Part shown: positions 8,501 through 20,500 of the stretch, piece by piece
Layout of the letters: every line of letters starts with the position of its first letter
Numbering within the stretch: the stretch's first letter is position 1
NCBI GenBank assembly: GCA_013400155.1
Contig: VXBM01001206.1
Span: forward strand, 171,874 to 235,873
Direction of reading: 5' to 3'
From: Helopsaltes ochotensis
Taxonomy: Eukaryota > Chordata > Aves > Passeriformes > Locustellidae
Length of the DNA stretch: 64,000 nucleotides
Translations under genes and position numbers: made by a program
The notes under the pieces: model-generated
What the model was told of the DNA's origin: nothing
The model's database searches: none
The model's input: the letters and a program-made list of their open reading frames with translations, nothing else

Positions 8501-11005
8501 TCCTGGTGCAGCATCAGGCTGTGTCCCCTTATCCTGTCACTGGTTGCCTGGGAGAAGAGACAAAGCCCAGGTGGCTGCACTCTCCTTTCAGGCACTTGCA
8601 GTGAGTGATAAAAACCTGCCTGAGCCTCCTTTTCCCCAGGCTGAGAATCCCTCAATCACTTCTCATAGGACTTTTATTCCACACCCTTCATCAGCCTTGC
8701 TGCCCTTCTCTGGACACATTCCAGCATCTAAAAGTCCTTCTTAAATTGGGATGCCCGAGACAGAACTGGGCACAGCACTCAAGGTGTGGCCTAAACAGTG
8801 CCAAGTACAGGAGAACAATGACCTCCGTGCTCCTGCTTGACCACACTGTTCCTGATGCAGGGTTCTCTAGATGGAAATATTTGTATTGCTGTTAAAAAAA
8901 GTGGATTTAACTTCAGCTGTTATTTGCTTGGTTATGTGTATAAAGAGAACTACAGCTCTCAACGGTACCAAAACAACTGCTGATAACTCATCTCCTGCTC
9001 TTTTAGGACGCCCTTGCTCTCATCAGATTAGATGATCTTTTTCTGGAGTCATTTGAAGTTACAGATGGTGAGTATTTTCTGCTCCAGTATTTAAGAAGTC
9101 ATGTGTGCATCTTGCCAATGTGGGCTTGTTTTTTCTTTCCCCCTGCTCCACTTGTATCACTTGCCCTCAAGGACCAGGGAAGCCAGAAACATCCAATTTT
9201 ACGTAGTACTGGGACTCCTTGGAGCCCCTGTAGAGCAGGATCTGAACCTGATCTACTTGATTTCTGCCAGTGTTCATCTTGGTGCATTTTGACTATATTT
9301 CCTCAGCATGAAGTGCAGTGCCTTCCTCAGCACTTCTGAAGGAGGTTTTCGCGTGCCAGAAACCCTGTGTCAGCACTGGATGCACTGCTGTTGCCCTGGT
9401 TTCACGCCTGAGATGTTTCAGTTTCTGAAATTCTTTTCCCAGGCCATTTTTGTAGACAAGAAGAATGTTTTTGTAACTCTACCTACGTTATTCATTCCTT
9501 CTCACAGGAGAGGCTTCTTTGATGCCTCTCTGACTTGACCAGTGTGATTGAAGAGGTTTGCATTTGTCTCACCAATCCAATTGGTCTGTGTAAAATACCA
9601 TAAAAGGGGACAAGCATCCCTAAAATAAAAAGAGTCATCTTTCAGCCTGAAAAATCTTTCAACATGAAGTTGAGAGTCTGTGTCGTTGTGGTGTGAAACA
9701 GCGTCACACTGCTGGTCAGAAAAAAGCTGAACTCCACCTGGGGCTGTGCTGACCGGTGAAGTTGCTCTCTCAGAACTTGGCATGAGTTGTTTCCAGGGAA
9801 GCATTAACAGGAATACTCACCACTGCTGTTACCCTGGGCGTGCTCTTCTCGTTTCAGTCAAACCTTTGAAGGGAGATCATCTGTCAAGAGCAATCGGGAG
9901 AATAGCAGGGAAAGGTGGGAAAACCAAATTCACCATAGAAAACGTGACCAGGACACGCATCGTTCTTGCTGACGCGTAAGTAGGGACTGATACAACCCCT
10001 CAGCTCATCCCTGCCCTCTGCCAGGAACAAAGATAACTTACCTTTTATGAAACTGAGTAGTAGTAAGAAATAAATATTTATATTTAATGAACACAAGTTA
10101 TTTGATCATTTGTTATGAGAATGACAAGTGTCACCAGCACACCTAGAATTCAGGCATTCCCCACAGCCTAAGAATTCCTTCTTGGGAATAATGGAAGTTG
10201 AACTCACCAACACAGCAAGGTTTTCCTCTGGAAGGTGCTACGCTGTTAAATTTACAAATGGTAAAATCTGTTTTAAAAGGATTTAGAAGAACACAGGTCT
10301 TATGTTGCAGGTTTTGTGGGTTTGGGTTGGGGTTTTTTTTGTTTACAAGTATAGGAAAGAAACTAGTGCACTGATACAAAATTCCACATTTATCTCTAAC
10401 CTCCAATTCTCTATTAACTTTGTAACCTCCTAAGTTACTTTCTGTTAACCACTGCTTCTTTGCTTCTTACAGAAAAATTCACATTTTGGGATCTTTTCAG
10501 AACATTAAAATGGCACGAACAGCAATTTGCAATCTAATTTTAGGTAAGTCCTCTTATCTAATCTTCACTACATAAAAATCTTGCAGTTTGGGAAAACTTT
10601 GTGGCTCTGGCCCTTGCCCCTGTCCTGTCCACACCTACAGTTGGAGCAAATATCTTGGTGGCAGTTGGCTTGTTGCTCTTAAGAGAAAAATCTGGGGGAG
10701 AAGCAAGGAATCCAGGACTTGCTTTCTGGCTCCAAAACCCTCTCCCCATTGCAGAAAAATGTTCTGCTTTTTGATTTAGCTGCAGCATTCCCTAAGGGGT
10801 CTCAAAAGCCAAAGGGAGGGATTATCCTTTTCACCCTTTGGCTTAGTTCTCCACTTTCAACACGGCTGTGAGCACAACACATCCATTTTTGTGACAATTA
10901 CCTTGTTTCCTGACCAAATTTGTGCCTTCTTCTGCAGGAAGTCCTCCATCCAAAGTCTATGGCAATATTAGGGCAGTGGCCAGCAGAGCAGCTGAGAGGT
11001 TCTGA
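5290..11005 (+). CDS. PNO1: PNO1, KH-domain 40S ribosome assembly factor
   Basis: Seven coding exons: 5290-5454, 5537-5686, 7189-7272, exon 4 (8301-8361 or its copy 9007-9067), 9858-9975, 10473-10543 and 10938-11005. With one exon 4 they sum to 717 nt, giving 238 residues plus stop; human PNO1 is about 252, differing mainly in the N-terminus. The start was chosen at MEGEAGG, with G at -3 and +4. The N-terminus is basic and low-complexity. The core IPVPANRYTPLKENW (65-79) and the KH region with GKGG at 171-174 match the family almost residue for residue. Known role: Pno1/Dim2 binds pre-18S rRNA near its 3' end during small-subunit maturation in nucleolus and cytoplasm. It is divergent from WDR92 and convergent with PPP3R1. 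Oddity: exon 4 is present twice, probably an assembly error; using both copies (61 nt each) would break the frame. Confidence 0.96.
5687..7188 (+). other. PNO1 intron 2
   Basis: 1502 bp from the donor after ...RNVEIK to the acceptor before TCQETK. Apart from the CR1 tail at about 5895-6043 I see nothing organised. Open frames of 67-88 codons here show no recognisable motif. Confidence 0.8.
5895..6043 (+). mobile_element. CR1 LINE 3'-end fragment
   Basis: Sense-oriented CR1 3' region: gtgttcaaagccaggttgga, gcctggttta, gtccctgcccatgg, then a degenerate gatgatctta...cttctatggttct tail. A 5'-truncated copy in PNO1 intron 2. Confidence 0.85.
7590..8155 (-). mobile_element. CR1 LINE fragment in PNO1 intron 3
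   Basis: Reversed CR1 3' end beginning cacagaatgacagaatt and running through tttaagatcatcaagtcc, aaaccatggcacc, ccagggatggtgactcc, gttgcctgggagaagagac and ccttgctgcccttctctgg. It is a 5'-truncated insertion whose 5' edge lies about 145 bp upstream of PNO1 exon 4. Its part from 7693 onward is repeated at 8399-8861. Confidence 0.9.
7693..8397. repeat. 705-bp direct repeat, copy A (end of left contig)
   Basis: Identical, at a constant offset of 706, to 8399-9103 except for five differences that I found: 7821 t/c, 7857 g/a, 7858 c/a, 8050 t/c and 8303 t/c. It includes most of the CR1 fragment, PNO1 exon 4 and the start of intron 4. Copy A ends exactly at the N. Confidence 0.97.
8398..8398. other. 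Single-base assembly gap (N)
   Basis: The only ambiguous base I noticed. It sits exactly between the two copies of the 705-bp direct repeat, so it marks a contig join, not a sequencing ambiguity inside unique sequence. Confidence 0.95.
8399..8861 (-). mobile_element. CR1 LINE fragment, duplicated copy
   Basis: The part of the intron 3 CR1 fragment that lies inside copy B of the direct repeat. It lacks the CR1 3' end (7590-7692 in the other copy) because the right contig starts within the element, so it is not an independent insertion. Confidence 0.9.
9007..9067 (+). other. PNO1: Second copy of PNO1 exon 4
   Basis: It encodes the same DALALIRLDD...FEVTD block as 8301-8361, with the same splice sites. 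At 61 nt it cannot be used together with the first copy without shifting the frame into exon 5. It is best treated as the same exon represented twice. Confidence 0.9.
9068..9857 (+). other. PNO1 intron 4
   Basis: 790 bp between the exon 4 copy B donor and the exon 5 acceptor (gtttcag). Nothing recognised. Introns 5 (9976-10472) and 6 (10544-10937) are equally plain apart from a poly-T stretch near 10330. Confidence 0.8.
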
Positions 11006-11210
11006 GCTGCACCACCAAGGACTGGGGCTGGAAGTCCAGGTTCCTGGACACAGGAGAAGCCTAGAGCTACAGAAGCCATCAGTTTTCTGCTGGATTTGGA
11101 AGCCCAGAAGAAAACCAGGACTGTTTGATTGCCTTTGGACTTGTGCTCTGATTTGAACACACCTAATGTTTCTGTCTAGTCATTAAAAGGTATTTTAAAT
11201 TGTGTCTATA
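11006..11210 (+). other. PNO1: PNO1 3' UTR with candidate poly(A) signal
   Basis: After the TGA at 11003-11005, an ATTAAA at 11182-11187 is followed by a T- and GT-rich stretch, a plausible poly(A) site. A downstream AATAAA at 12253-12258 could serve a longer form that would reach the PPP3R1 3' end. Confidence 0.55.
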
Positions 11211-12400
11211 TCAGAAGTCCATGATTTTACCTGAACAGCCTCAAACAAAAACCAGCTTTATTACAGATTTTCTGAACATCAAACACAAGAGGCTGCTTCT
11301 TCAGAAAGCCTTGGTGTTTAATGTTTTGAGCCTAAAGGAATTGGCAGAGTTAATAATTTATAACCACACGTCATGGTTAAGTATCTTCCTGGGAAAAGGA
11401 GGAGTCAGCTGGAATGCAGAGTTCAAGGGCAGGCTGTCCACTGAGTCACTGCTGCTGCTGGAACAATGCATCACATGAAGAGGTAAATAACACATCTGAA
11501 CTGAATACTGAATCCTGAATCTGCACATACATAGATTTCTTAGTTGCTAAAAATCATCTGTAAGGACACCCTCATGAAGCCAAGAGCCAGCAGGTGAACT
11601 TTTCCAGTGTACCAGAGCACCAACAACTGTAAAGTCCTGTGTGTCTCCTCTTTAGAATGTTTCATAAGTAGCATAATGCAACAAAAGTAGGGGGAGAAAT
11701 TAGAGGGACCAGTCCCACCTTGATTTAAAAATGGACCCTCTTCTCCTAGACCTACCAGGCAACCTTCTGCAACCTTCTGTGTACAGGGGACAGTGTGCAC
11801 GTTCTGAACAGCTCCAGGTGCTCCTGGTCCTTCTGTTCCTTGGCTGCTTGTCATTTATTCCCATTAGCTTGATAGGAAAGGGAGAGTGAGGCAAGAGCAC
11901 ACCAAATGAATGTTAATCCTAGTTTAGGTGCCTACACTGACCCAAAGCAGCAGAAAGGAGAGGGCAGCACGCAGAAGGTCCAAACTGATGCAGCCCAAAG
12001 AGCACAGCACGGAGCTGCTGTGAAGGGCACACCTGTGCAAGGAGGGCTGGTGGTGTCAGCACGAAGCTCAGACTTTTTCTGGGACAGAAACTGCCTTTTA
12101 TTCGCCACCTACCTTAATCTTGGGGTGAGTTGGTGCGGTTTTTAAACCACTTTCTGCAGGGATTTCAAACAAAATATGTTAACCACTTTGAACATTTAGC
12201 AAAGACAACCAGATGTGCCTTTAAACCGCCTCAACATGTCTTGAAACGCAGAAATAAACCCTGGAAGTGTTCAGCAGACTGCACCCTGTGGAGTTTTTCA
12301 GTAAATCTTAATAATTGAGGCGTGGACAAAAAAATATGAACAGGTTTTCTTCAGAGTAAGGTGCAGAGCTGCTTAAAGGTGAACAGGAAAGGTACTGAGC
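11211..12400. other. Spacer between convergent PNO1 and PPP3R1 3' ends
   Basis: About 1.2 kb with no recognisable gene. Open frames of up to 104 codons lack family features. It may be partly transcribed as extended 3' UTR from either side. Confidence 0.6.
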
Positions 12401-13427
12401 ACCCCAGCCAAGGTTCAAATATTTTATTTTGTATTCATACAGTATGAAGGTTCTTATAGTTCCCACAATATATGATGTAGCATGCAGAGGAAAAACTAAA
12501 CATTCAACATAAATCATTTTTCCCCACACAAACTGAAAAAAAAAAAAAAAACCTCATCCCTCCCCTTCCAGTCCCCCTAAGGAAATAACATTAGCACTAA
12601 TTTCTATAATGCCAGCCAAGATATGCACAAGCAAGAAAAACTGAAAGCATTTGCTAAAATGTTGGTAACAAATACTTATGTACAAAAAATTCACAAAAGA
12701 CTAATTCCCCCTTGAAGCAGAGCACATGGCAGTTGACACTGGAACAGATACAACCACTGGCTGGGATTATAAACCACGTACTGATCCAGAGGAAGAAAAA
12801 AGTTACATGTAGTGGAGATTTTTTTTTCTCTTTTGAACATGAACATTTACCAAAGTTTGGCAACATTATCTTTTTAATTATGCAAATTATGTAAACAAGA
12901 GGAACATTTCAAATCGATCTACATGCAAAACTTCATGTCATGCAAGGACACTAAGCACCTGGATTTCTCTCTCACAGACAGAGCCCATGATGTGCAGCAC
13001 TCAGTTGAAGGAACAGCTATGGCAGACAGGTGCTCGACTGAAGAGGTTCAGACAACCTGCACTTCCACTGCTCATTATAAAACAATTGTTTTGGTTTTTT
13101 TTTTTTTTTAAATAGAAAAACTACTATACAGGAAAGATGTACTGTCCTAAAAAAATCTAGCAAATGTTTTTCTTCCAGCCAATAGTACCACTGCAGAAAA
13201 GGGAAGGGATGATATAAAGTTGTAAAACATGGCTCGCTACTTTTATATCACACAAATAGATCAAGTTTACCTTCCGTTACAAATTATGATATGGACAAAT
13301 CTAGAAAAGAAAAAAAAAAAATTCTCCAGGAAAAGGACTGGAGAACCGCAAGAGGTATAAATTTAGATAGTGTGAAGTTTTCCTCCTCTATGGCATAGGT
13401 TAACAAGATTTCCCCCCTGTATGAATC

Positions 13428-13452
13428 ATATATACATATATATATAAAATAT
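13428..13452. repeat. TA-rich microsatellite
   Basis: A short run of alternating at/ta with one c, inside the PPP3R1 3' UTR. Confidence 0.7.
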
Positions 13453-14210
13453 TACCAGTTATTTAGCTACCTGTAGTATTTCTTAAATGCAAGGGGGAAA
13501 ACTATCATGGGTGAAACAACAGAATTTAAGTGGCAAGGACATTTTATAACCTAAGTACTGTATAAAATGAGTAGATGGGAATCCTGCACAGTTACGTTGA
13601 TCCTAACTTCATTAAGCTAAATAAGCACAAGAGGAAATCATGGATGCACCTACCTCCTTAAGCAGCCGTGTCTAAACTGAACCCAGAGGAGCAGAGTTGT
13701 CTTGGCTTCACGACAGCTGTAAGTGCTCCCAGTTCCTGGGTGCCAGAACCTAACAGCCATCAAAGCATTCCTAGCAGTCACTATATGCACACGAGGACTA
13801 GTTCTTGGCAGTAGCATTAAACTATATTCTCACATTAAGTAGAACTGTACTAAGTTATTTAGCAAAGAGACACAGTCCCTGGTAATATATTAACAGGTAT
13901 AAATAAATGTAGTCTCCCGTGTTACAAAAAAAAAAAAAAAAAAAGAGTAATTAAGGTGATTTAATAAGAAGCAATGCTTTGTCAGCCATTCAATATATAG
14001 AAACATCTGAACAGTCACAGGAAAAGGAAAAGAGTTGACCTAAGACCCAGTTAAAATTTTACATTCTTCTACTATATATATAAAACTGTGTGAAATAAAA
14101 GTAAGGATGTATATCCATATATTGAACTGTTAATATTCTGCTTGGCACTTTGTACTCTAGTTTTGTTTCTGAATCAAGTATATTAAATTAAAGCCCACCT
14201 AGCTACTACA

Positions 14211-14272
14211 TATAGAAAGCTACATATATATCTATATATAAATACACACATATATATATATAGATAGATATT
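14211..14272. repeat. TA/CA/GATA compound microsatellite
   Basis: Alternating tatata with interspersed cacaca and gatagata words in the PPP3R1 3' UTR, likely to vary in length between individuals. Confidence 0.75.
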
Positions 14273-14570
14273 TCCTTGTTATAAAAGATGAAGAAAAATA
14301 AATTAAAAAGCCAACCCCTTCCCTTTCTCCGCCACACTGATATGCTCTTTCCATCTTTGCTGTCCTTCAGACTTTAAAGTGCTACACTGAGTTATTGAGA
14401 GAATAAAAGTTCAATAACACTTAGTTGGCTTCATGAGGCTCATGTTGGAAAATGTGGCTTCACAGAGAAAAATACTTCCATTTAAATACACAGAGAGCAT
14501 TGCTGGACGTCTGGAGCAGATCTTCAGAGATGGAGAAGAAAGCAAAAGTGTTGGGTGGTGCCCTACAGAG

Positions 14571-17500
14571 TCACACATCTACGACCATCTTTTTGTGGAT
14601 ATCTAGGCCTCCTACAACCTGGGAGAAAAAACAAGGTTCAGAAAGATGAGAATTGAAAGTTAGCAAGGTGCAAAAAACACATTCAATAGATGCACTGAGG
14701 TACTTCCCTGGCATCTCCAAACTGATTTGCATTTTACAAGTTCTGTGAGAGATGAAATTAATTATGTACAAAACAAGGCAGTTCTATATTAGTACAATTG
14801 ACACGCTCAAGGGCCTGAAAACCAGTGCAAATAACACCATTTTGGCATTCCTCTCCATCTCATATTATGACCTTGTAGTTTGTGCATTTTAAATAAAATG
14901 GTGACTCCTAAAACCCACTGTGTAACTGTGAACCTTCCCAGGAAAAGGGCCTTAGGAACAGCAGCAGGATTTCTGACAGAACTGCACACACCCAGGAAAG
15001 CACTAGCAGTGCTCACAGGTGTGTGATCCAAGCAGAGCATAGGAAAAAACAAAGGTGCCACGTCAGAGGAACATTTTATAATGCAGGAACAAAATTCCAA
15101 AGCCAAATGGGATGTGCCAAAGACAACAAATAAAAAGCGTTTTTGTAGATAGGCAGCACCAGATTCAGAGAGGGTAAAATGCACGACAAGCAATGAGATG
15201 TTGCAGAACTGAAAAGTGTCTTGTCAGGAGGTCAACAAAAACTGAAGAAATGAAAAGTAAGGAAGAGGAAAATCTATCAGCAGCCCAAGGCAAGAAGCCT
15301 GGGCAGAAGCCCAAAGACAGAAGAAGAGGCAACATCACATTCGATGGATGGCTGAAGATGACAGAGCAGTGCAAGAAATAAACAAATAATGCACTAATCC
15401 AGGCATTTGCAGGCTGCAGCTCTAACTTCTTTGCAGACAAAATGTTTTTTACATGATGTCACAAAAATAATTAAACTTAAAAACCCCCAAAATGCAAACA
15501 AATGTAACTTTTTCACTTTAGCAGCTGGTGGAATGGCAGATTTCCACCACCCTCCTTCCTCCTTTTTCTGGACCTCACATATTTTTTTGAGTGTGAACAG
15601 GTTATGTTTGAACTGAAGTTGTAAATTCAAAGATGAGGAAAAAAAAGCAATGCCCAAACCATGCTATCAAGTGTGTCCTCCTTAATACACCGTTTAAAAT
15701 CAATGTGTAAACACTCATCATGACAATTTTTAAAGGATCAAGACTCAATGTGTCATTCACTTTTTTTGAGAAAAGAAATTAAAACTTGCTGCCAACTAAT
15801 TAAATAGAAACAGATATGGGTTGAAATCAACCCCTTCAAGCATTAAATGCTACATTTAAGCATTCTGTTCAGTAAACCTAGAAGCTCTTAAAAGGTGCCT
15901 TTCAAGTGTTTCCTCTTTTTCCAGAGCAGCATTTGGGAGGTTTTTTTCCTCTCTCTCTGTAAATGATACAAGTTTTCTTTAGGAGTTACTTACAGCACAG
16001 AATTCTTCAAAGGATATTCTTCCATCACCATCCTTATCTGCATTAATTATGGTTTTATCTACAATTTGCTGTAACTGAGTGTCTTTGAGATTGTTCCCAA
16101 CCATCATCTTCAGCACCTGGAAGAGCTCTCCATTTGAGATATACCCATCTTTGTCCATATCATAAATGCGAAAAGCAACTGCAGAAGTAAAAAAAAAATT
16201 AATCAAAAATAAATAAACCGACCATTTGGCAGCGGTTGTGGTTGGGAAATAATACATACTCACTTTAGAAAACACCTAAAATTGTTTCAGCACCAGCAGT
16301 AAAAGCATTCTATGAACACCAGAAGAGAAAATCTTCCCCACCACAAATAAAGCAAAAAAATTTACAACCTTCCCAGGAAACAGATGACTCAAAATCCCAT
16401 CTGGTTACTTTGCTGCAAACAATTTGGCATCAAGACTGAATTTATTTTTAAACATTTCAGTCTCAATTATTGGAAGCTACATCCATAACTGAACCTGTCC
16501 CTTTTCTGCTCCTAAAGCCTGGGTCTGGAGATGCAGTTCTGAAAGAAGAATTTAATGTTTTCCTACTGTATTACCAGAGAATTGAGTATTATTCTTAGGG
16601 CCTGTAGATTCACAGAACTATATAGCTGTTCTTAAATGAATTTACTTTTTCAAAAAACAGAAAGCAACTGAAATTCTTCAGAAAGCAACCAATCTCTCGC
16701 AGAAATCTTTCACACAATAAAGGACAAAACGAGCAAAAAGCTTACAATATACTTTCATGATTTTCCACTCTTTACAACAAATTGGATTTGCCTTTGGCTC
16801 TTAATCTCAACTTACAAAAGTGTATTTTTGAGATCAGAAAATGATTGTTAAGGAAAATCAAAATACTTACACCTCAACTTCTGTTCTTTATCTCCTTTGA
16901 CACTGAACTGGGAGACTCCTTCTATAAATTCTAAATAATGCAAGGAAAACATGCATTAAAAAAGCATATTTTTTTAATAAACAAAGAAATCGACATTGAG
17001 AACATTTTAGAGGTTTTAAAAGCAATCTAATCTTTAAAATACTGCCTTACTGTGTGACACCTAAATGTCGCTGTACTTTGATATTTAATGTTCTTCAGTG
17101 GGAGGAACCCCAAATCCAATGCAGCACTCACTAAACATACTTGGTCACACCAGGATTTAGGTAATTTTTTTGCTGGACCTTCACAAGAACTTGGCAGAAA
17201 ACTGTAAGATCTTTATTAAAGCTACTCCAGTTGAGACTCTAATTGTAGAACTCCTCTCAATACTGGTTTCTCAATGTAAAGAACTACACTGAAACTGAAA
17301 ACTGCTTTTGAAGTTTACTTCAAAATACTAAAATACTATTTTTCTATAAAAGGAAATTGATTTTGCCAGTTTCCTGTTCCCTCCCATCACCAATAACTCT
17401 CAATAACTGTATTAATCACAGTTCAATGTCACAGACAACATGATCATCGTTGTTCATGACTATTTTTCACAAGGGAATTTGGAATAGTTCCATGCAATAA

Positions 17501-20500
17501 TTACTGCTTCCCATCAAACCCCAACATTCTGGTTACACTGTAGCTTTCCCTATAAACATTTTATGGGGTTTTGCAAAGGTTAGCAGCTCTTGGACATTAA
17601 GACCTTATTTAATATGTCAGTCTGTCAGTCTAAATAAGATTTAAGTACTTTCTCCAATTAAAAAAAATGCAAGACTGATTAACCTTCTCTAGTCACAAGT
17701 ACCAAGAAATATTAAGTATTACCTTGAACAGAAGTTACAAACGTTATCACTTCTAAGGGTCAGACACTGTTTTAAGATGAACTAGTGATGAAGATTATAG
17801 CCTGTTGGCCTTTTAGTCATGAATATTTAAAATAAGTTTAAAATTTTGAGAAATGTACTAAATCAAACCTGGGTTGTTTGGATTTTTTTTTCTTCAAGTG
17901 TCAACCTAAGATCTACCTACAAAGAATCCCATAAAAGAAGTATCAATGGAAAAACCTGGGTTCCTTTCTATTTTCTAAATACTCCAAAGGACAGATTTCA
18001 CTGGGATATTTGGATAAATACAACTTATGTGGGAAGACACCACTTAGCCCACCACATTTTCTTCAGTCTCTCCTCAGCATCAAAATTTAGTGTTTAAATT
18101 AGTGTACTTTAAGAGATATTTAATGAGTAGTCCTCAGTCAGCATGACCTTAAAAGCTATTACTAAACAACCTGCTCTAAACAATTCACTCAGAAGTGCCC
18201 TAAAGCAGAGAAACTAGTTTTTACTGGTATTTAGTTCCACTAAGATTTAGCACCTTGTTTTAACGAATCTTCCTCACCTCTCCTCTCTCAGATGAAGAAG
18301 AACATGAATTCTAAAGCTCTAGGAATCCTGAAGAACCAGCACCTGTCACAGAGCACTGTGCCTTACCTTTGAAATCCACTTCTCCATTGCCATCTGTGTC
18401 AAATATATCTATTACTCGCTGCACTAACGGGTTCTGTTGCAATTCGGGTAAAGACATGAACTCTTCCACGCTCAGAGAACCAGAGTTGTCCAAATCAAGC
18501 TTCTTAAATCTCTTCCCTAGTCGTTTTATCTCATCAGCATCAACTGAAATGAAAAACAACCCCGTACTTAATCTCTGAAAGGCTTTAGTAAACCTTCTGC
18601 AGCTAAACACAAGGCACATTTCATTGCTTTCCTACAAGATTTTCTCCTACTTTATTACAACTACTAAACACCTATAAAGATAACATGAAATTCTGAAGAC
18701 AAACACGATTTCATTTTAAAAAAGCCTTACCTTTTTTCCTCCCTGCACCTGCCATAATACAGTTATTAGCCTTGTGACTCACCGAATACCACATGCTGCT
18801 GACACAACATTTTGAAGGATTAAGGATGCTTAGCTAGTTAGTTCTTAGTCAGACAGCTCTTACAAATACCAGATATGAAGAAATTCAGGAAGAGACCAAG
18901 TGTTCTCAGAAGGAGCTGGCATTATGTTTACACTAGACTTACATAATATGTTAGAAAGACAATTATATTCAAGTTATTAGCAAAATGAGTGCTTCTTCAG
19001 CACACTGAGCAGGAGATCTCCTGGGATATGTGTCAAGGTAAGCAGGTTAACAGTCCTACTGTTAACCAGTTATCTCTCACCTACTCAAAACATCCCTGTG
19101 ACTGACCCAAGATCATTTTTCCTTTCCATCTCAGACACACCTGTAGCCACAACATGCATACCCAGGTTTTTTTTGTCTCAGAAATTAAAGTAGATTCACA
19201 GTCAGCAGCAGTACTTCATCTAATCTCTTCAAATTTATAGAGAACCCCAATTAAAGCATATATCTAGTACCCTATTTTGCACATCTGATTTGCCAAGCAT
19301 AGACTAAACACTAAACTTGTGAATCCATAAAAACAATTAAAAGCAATCTTGTACTTTGCTTCTGCTGAAAAGCTTGAAAAAATTTCCCCGTAACAACCTG
19401 AAAACATCCTGTCAGCAGCTTCATTTATTCTCATTTACGAGATCCAAGCCTGTTCACACGTTGCTCACCATTTTTGGCTATGAAGGAGGAACTGAAGTTC
19501 TTAGGAAGCCTAGAAGGAGCCCAGCACAGAGCAAACCACAGCAAACACACCTCGCAGAGCCCAAGGCTGCCCAACTCCCCCTACCAACCTTCTCCTTAAT
19601 GTGAGCAGTTCCCTCAGGATTTCTCAGCTCCATTTAGCAGTGTGTTTGCTCCAACAGCAACACAAATTGTATCTTATCTTCTACGAGGCATATATATACA
19701 TCTACCTGATCCATTTCACATCACATTACTGCCTTCTTGGGCTTTTGTAAAAGTGCAGCATAAAAACAAACAGCTCTGAGTCTTTTTAATAGGTAAGGTC
19801 AGCCAACCTACAGAGCTCCATGTTTTGAAACTGTAGCCAACTCAAAGACCTGATCCCCTACCAAAGGTAACCTACTTCATTTCAATTCCTTGATATCTTT
19901 GCCTAAAAACAAATACAGAGTCCTCAGGACTGCACAATTTCAGAATGAGAGAGAGCCTAACAGAAGTCCAAATGCACAAGATGATTTTCTGACGTGCCGC
20001 CGTCAGTCTCAGTTACTGCTTGCAACTGCAGAGGCAAAGGGCAAAAAAACCAATCTACAGTCCCAGAATAATCTTCTCCTTGCTGTGCCAGGAAGTGATA
20101 GACCCGATTCTGCCTCTTGTGCTATAAAAGTAACACTAAACATAATTTGCTTGCCTCAGTTTCTAGTAAGCAGTGTGGTATTTCACACAATGAACCTCTC
20201 GACTCCACTGAGAGATTCCTTTTAGCCCAGTCTGCACGGACGCCTTGACCACGACTGGAGGTGTGCCCTGAACAGCCCAAGACCACAGCGGGGGCAGCAG
20301 CACATTGCACAGCTACCCAGGAACCCCTCCAGGGACACAGGAGGAGATGGAGCATCACAGAGTAAGCTGGATGAAGAACATCACCACGTGATTAGAAGAA
20401 TACAGCATTAAAAAGGAATGGCCAGAGCTCCGCAGGCAATTTTATGAGCTCCATCAGCACAAAATGCTGATTCTCACCCATACAGAAACTTTTCTGCTTC

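Larger units (their letters stand above)
8399..9103. repeat. 705-bp direct repeat, copy B (start of right contig)
   Basis: Second copy of 7693-8397, starting directly after the N. It holds a second PNO1 exon 4 at 9007-9067, with a synonymous GAC for GAT at its first codon and intact acceptor and donor. About 0.7% divergence is what two haplotypes of one locus would show. Confidence 0.97.
12400..14570 (-). other. PPP3R1: PPP3R1 3' UTR
   Basis: About 2.2 kb below the PPP3R1 stop, A/T rich with several A or T runs and TA repeats. On the minus strand an AATAAA lies at 12423-12428, followed by a GT-rich stretch in transcript direction, a plausible main poly(A) site. A minus-strand ATTAAA near 13955 could give a shorter form. 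Extent is inferred, not demonstrated. Confidence 0.65.

Noticed and set aside
7752..8895. Repeated 65-, 66- and 96-codon frames appearing in two copies
   Set aside because: They are CR1 3'-region readings, doubled by the duplicated contig end.
7693..9103. A genuine tandem exon duplication in PNO1
   Set aside because: The N lies exactly at the junction, divergence is at haplotype level, and using both 61-nt exons would destroy the conserved KH domain.
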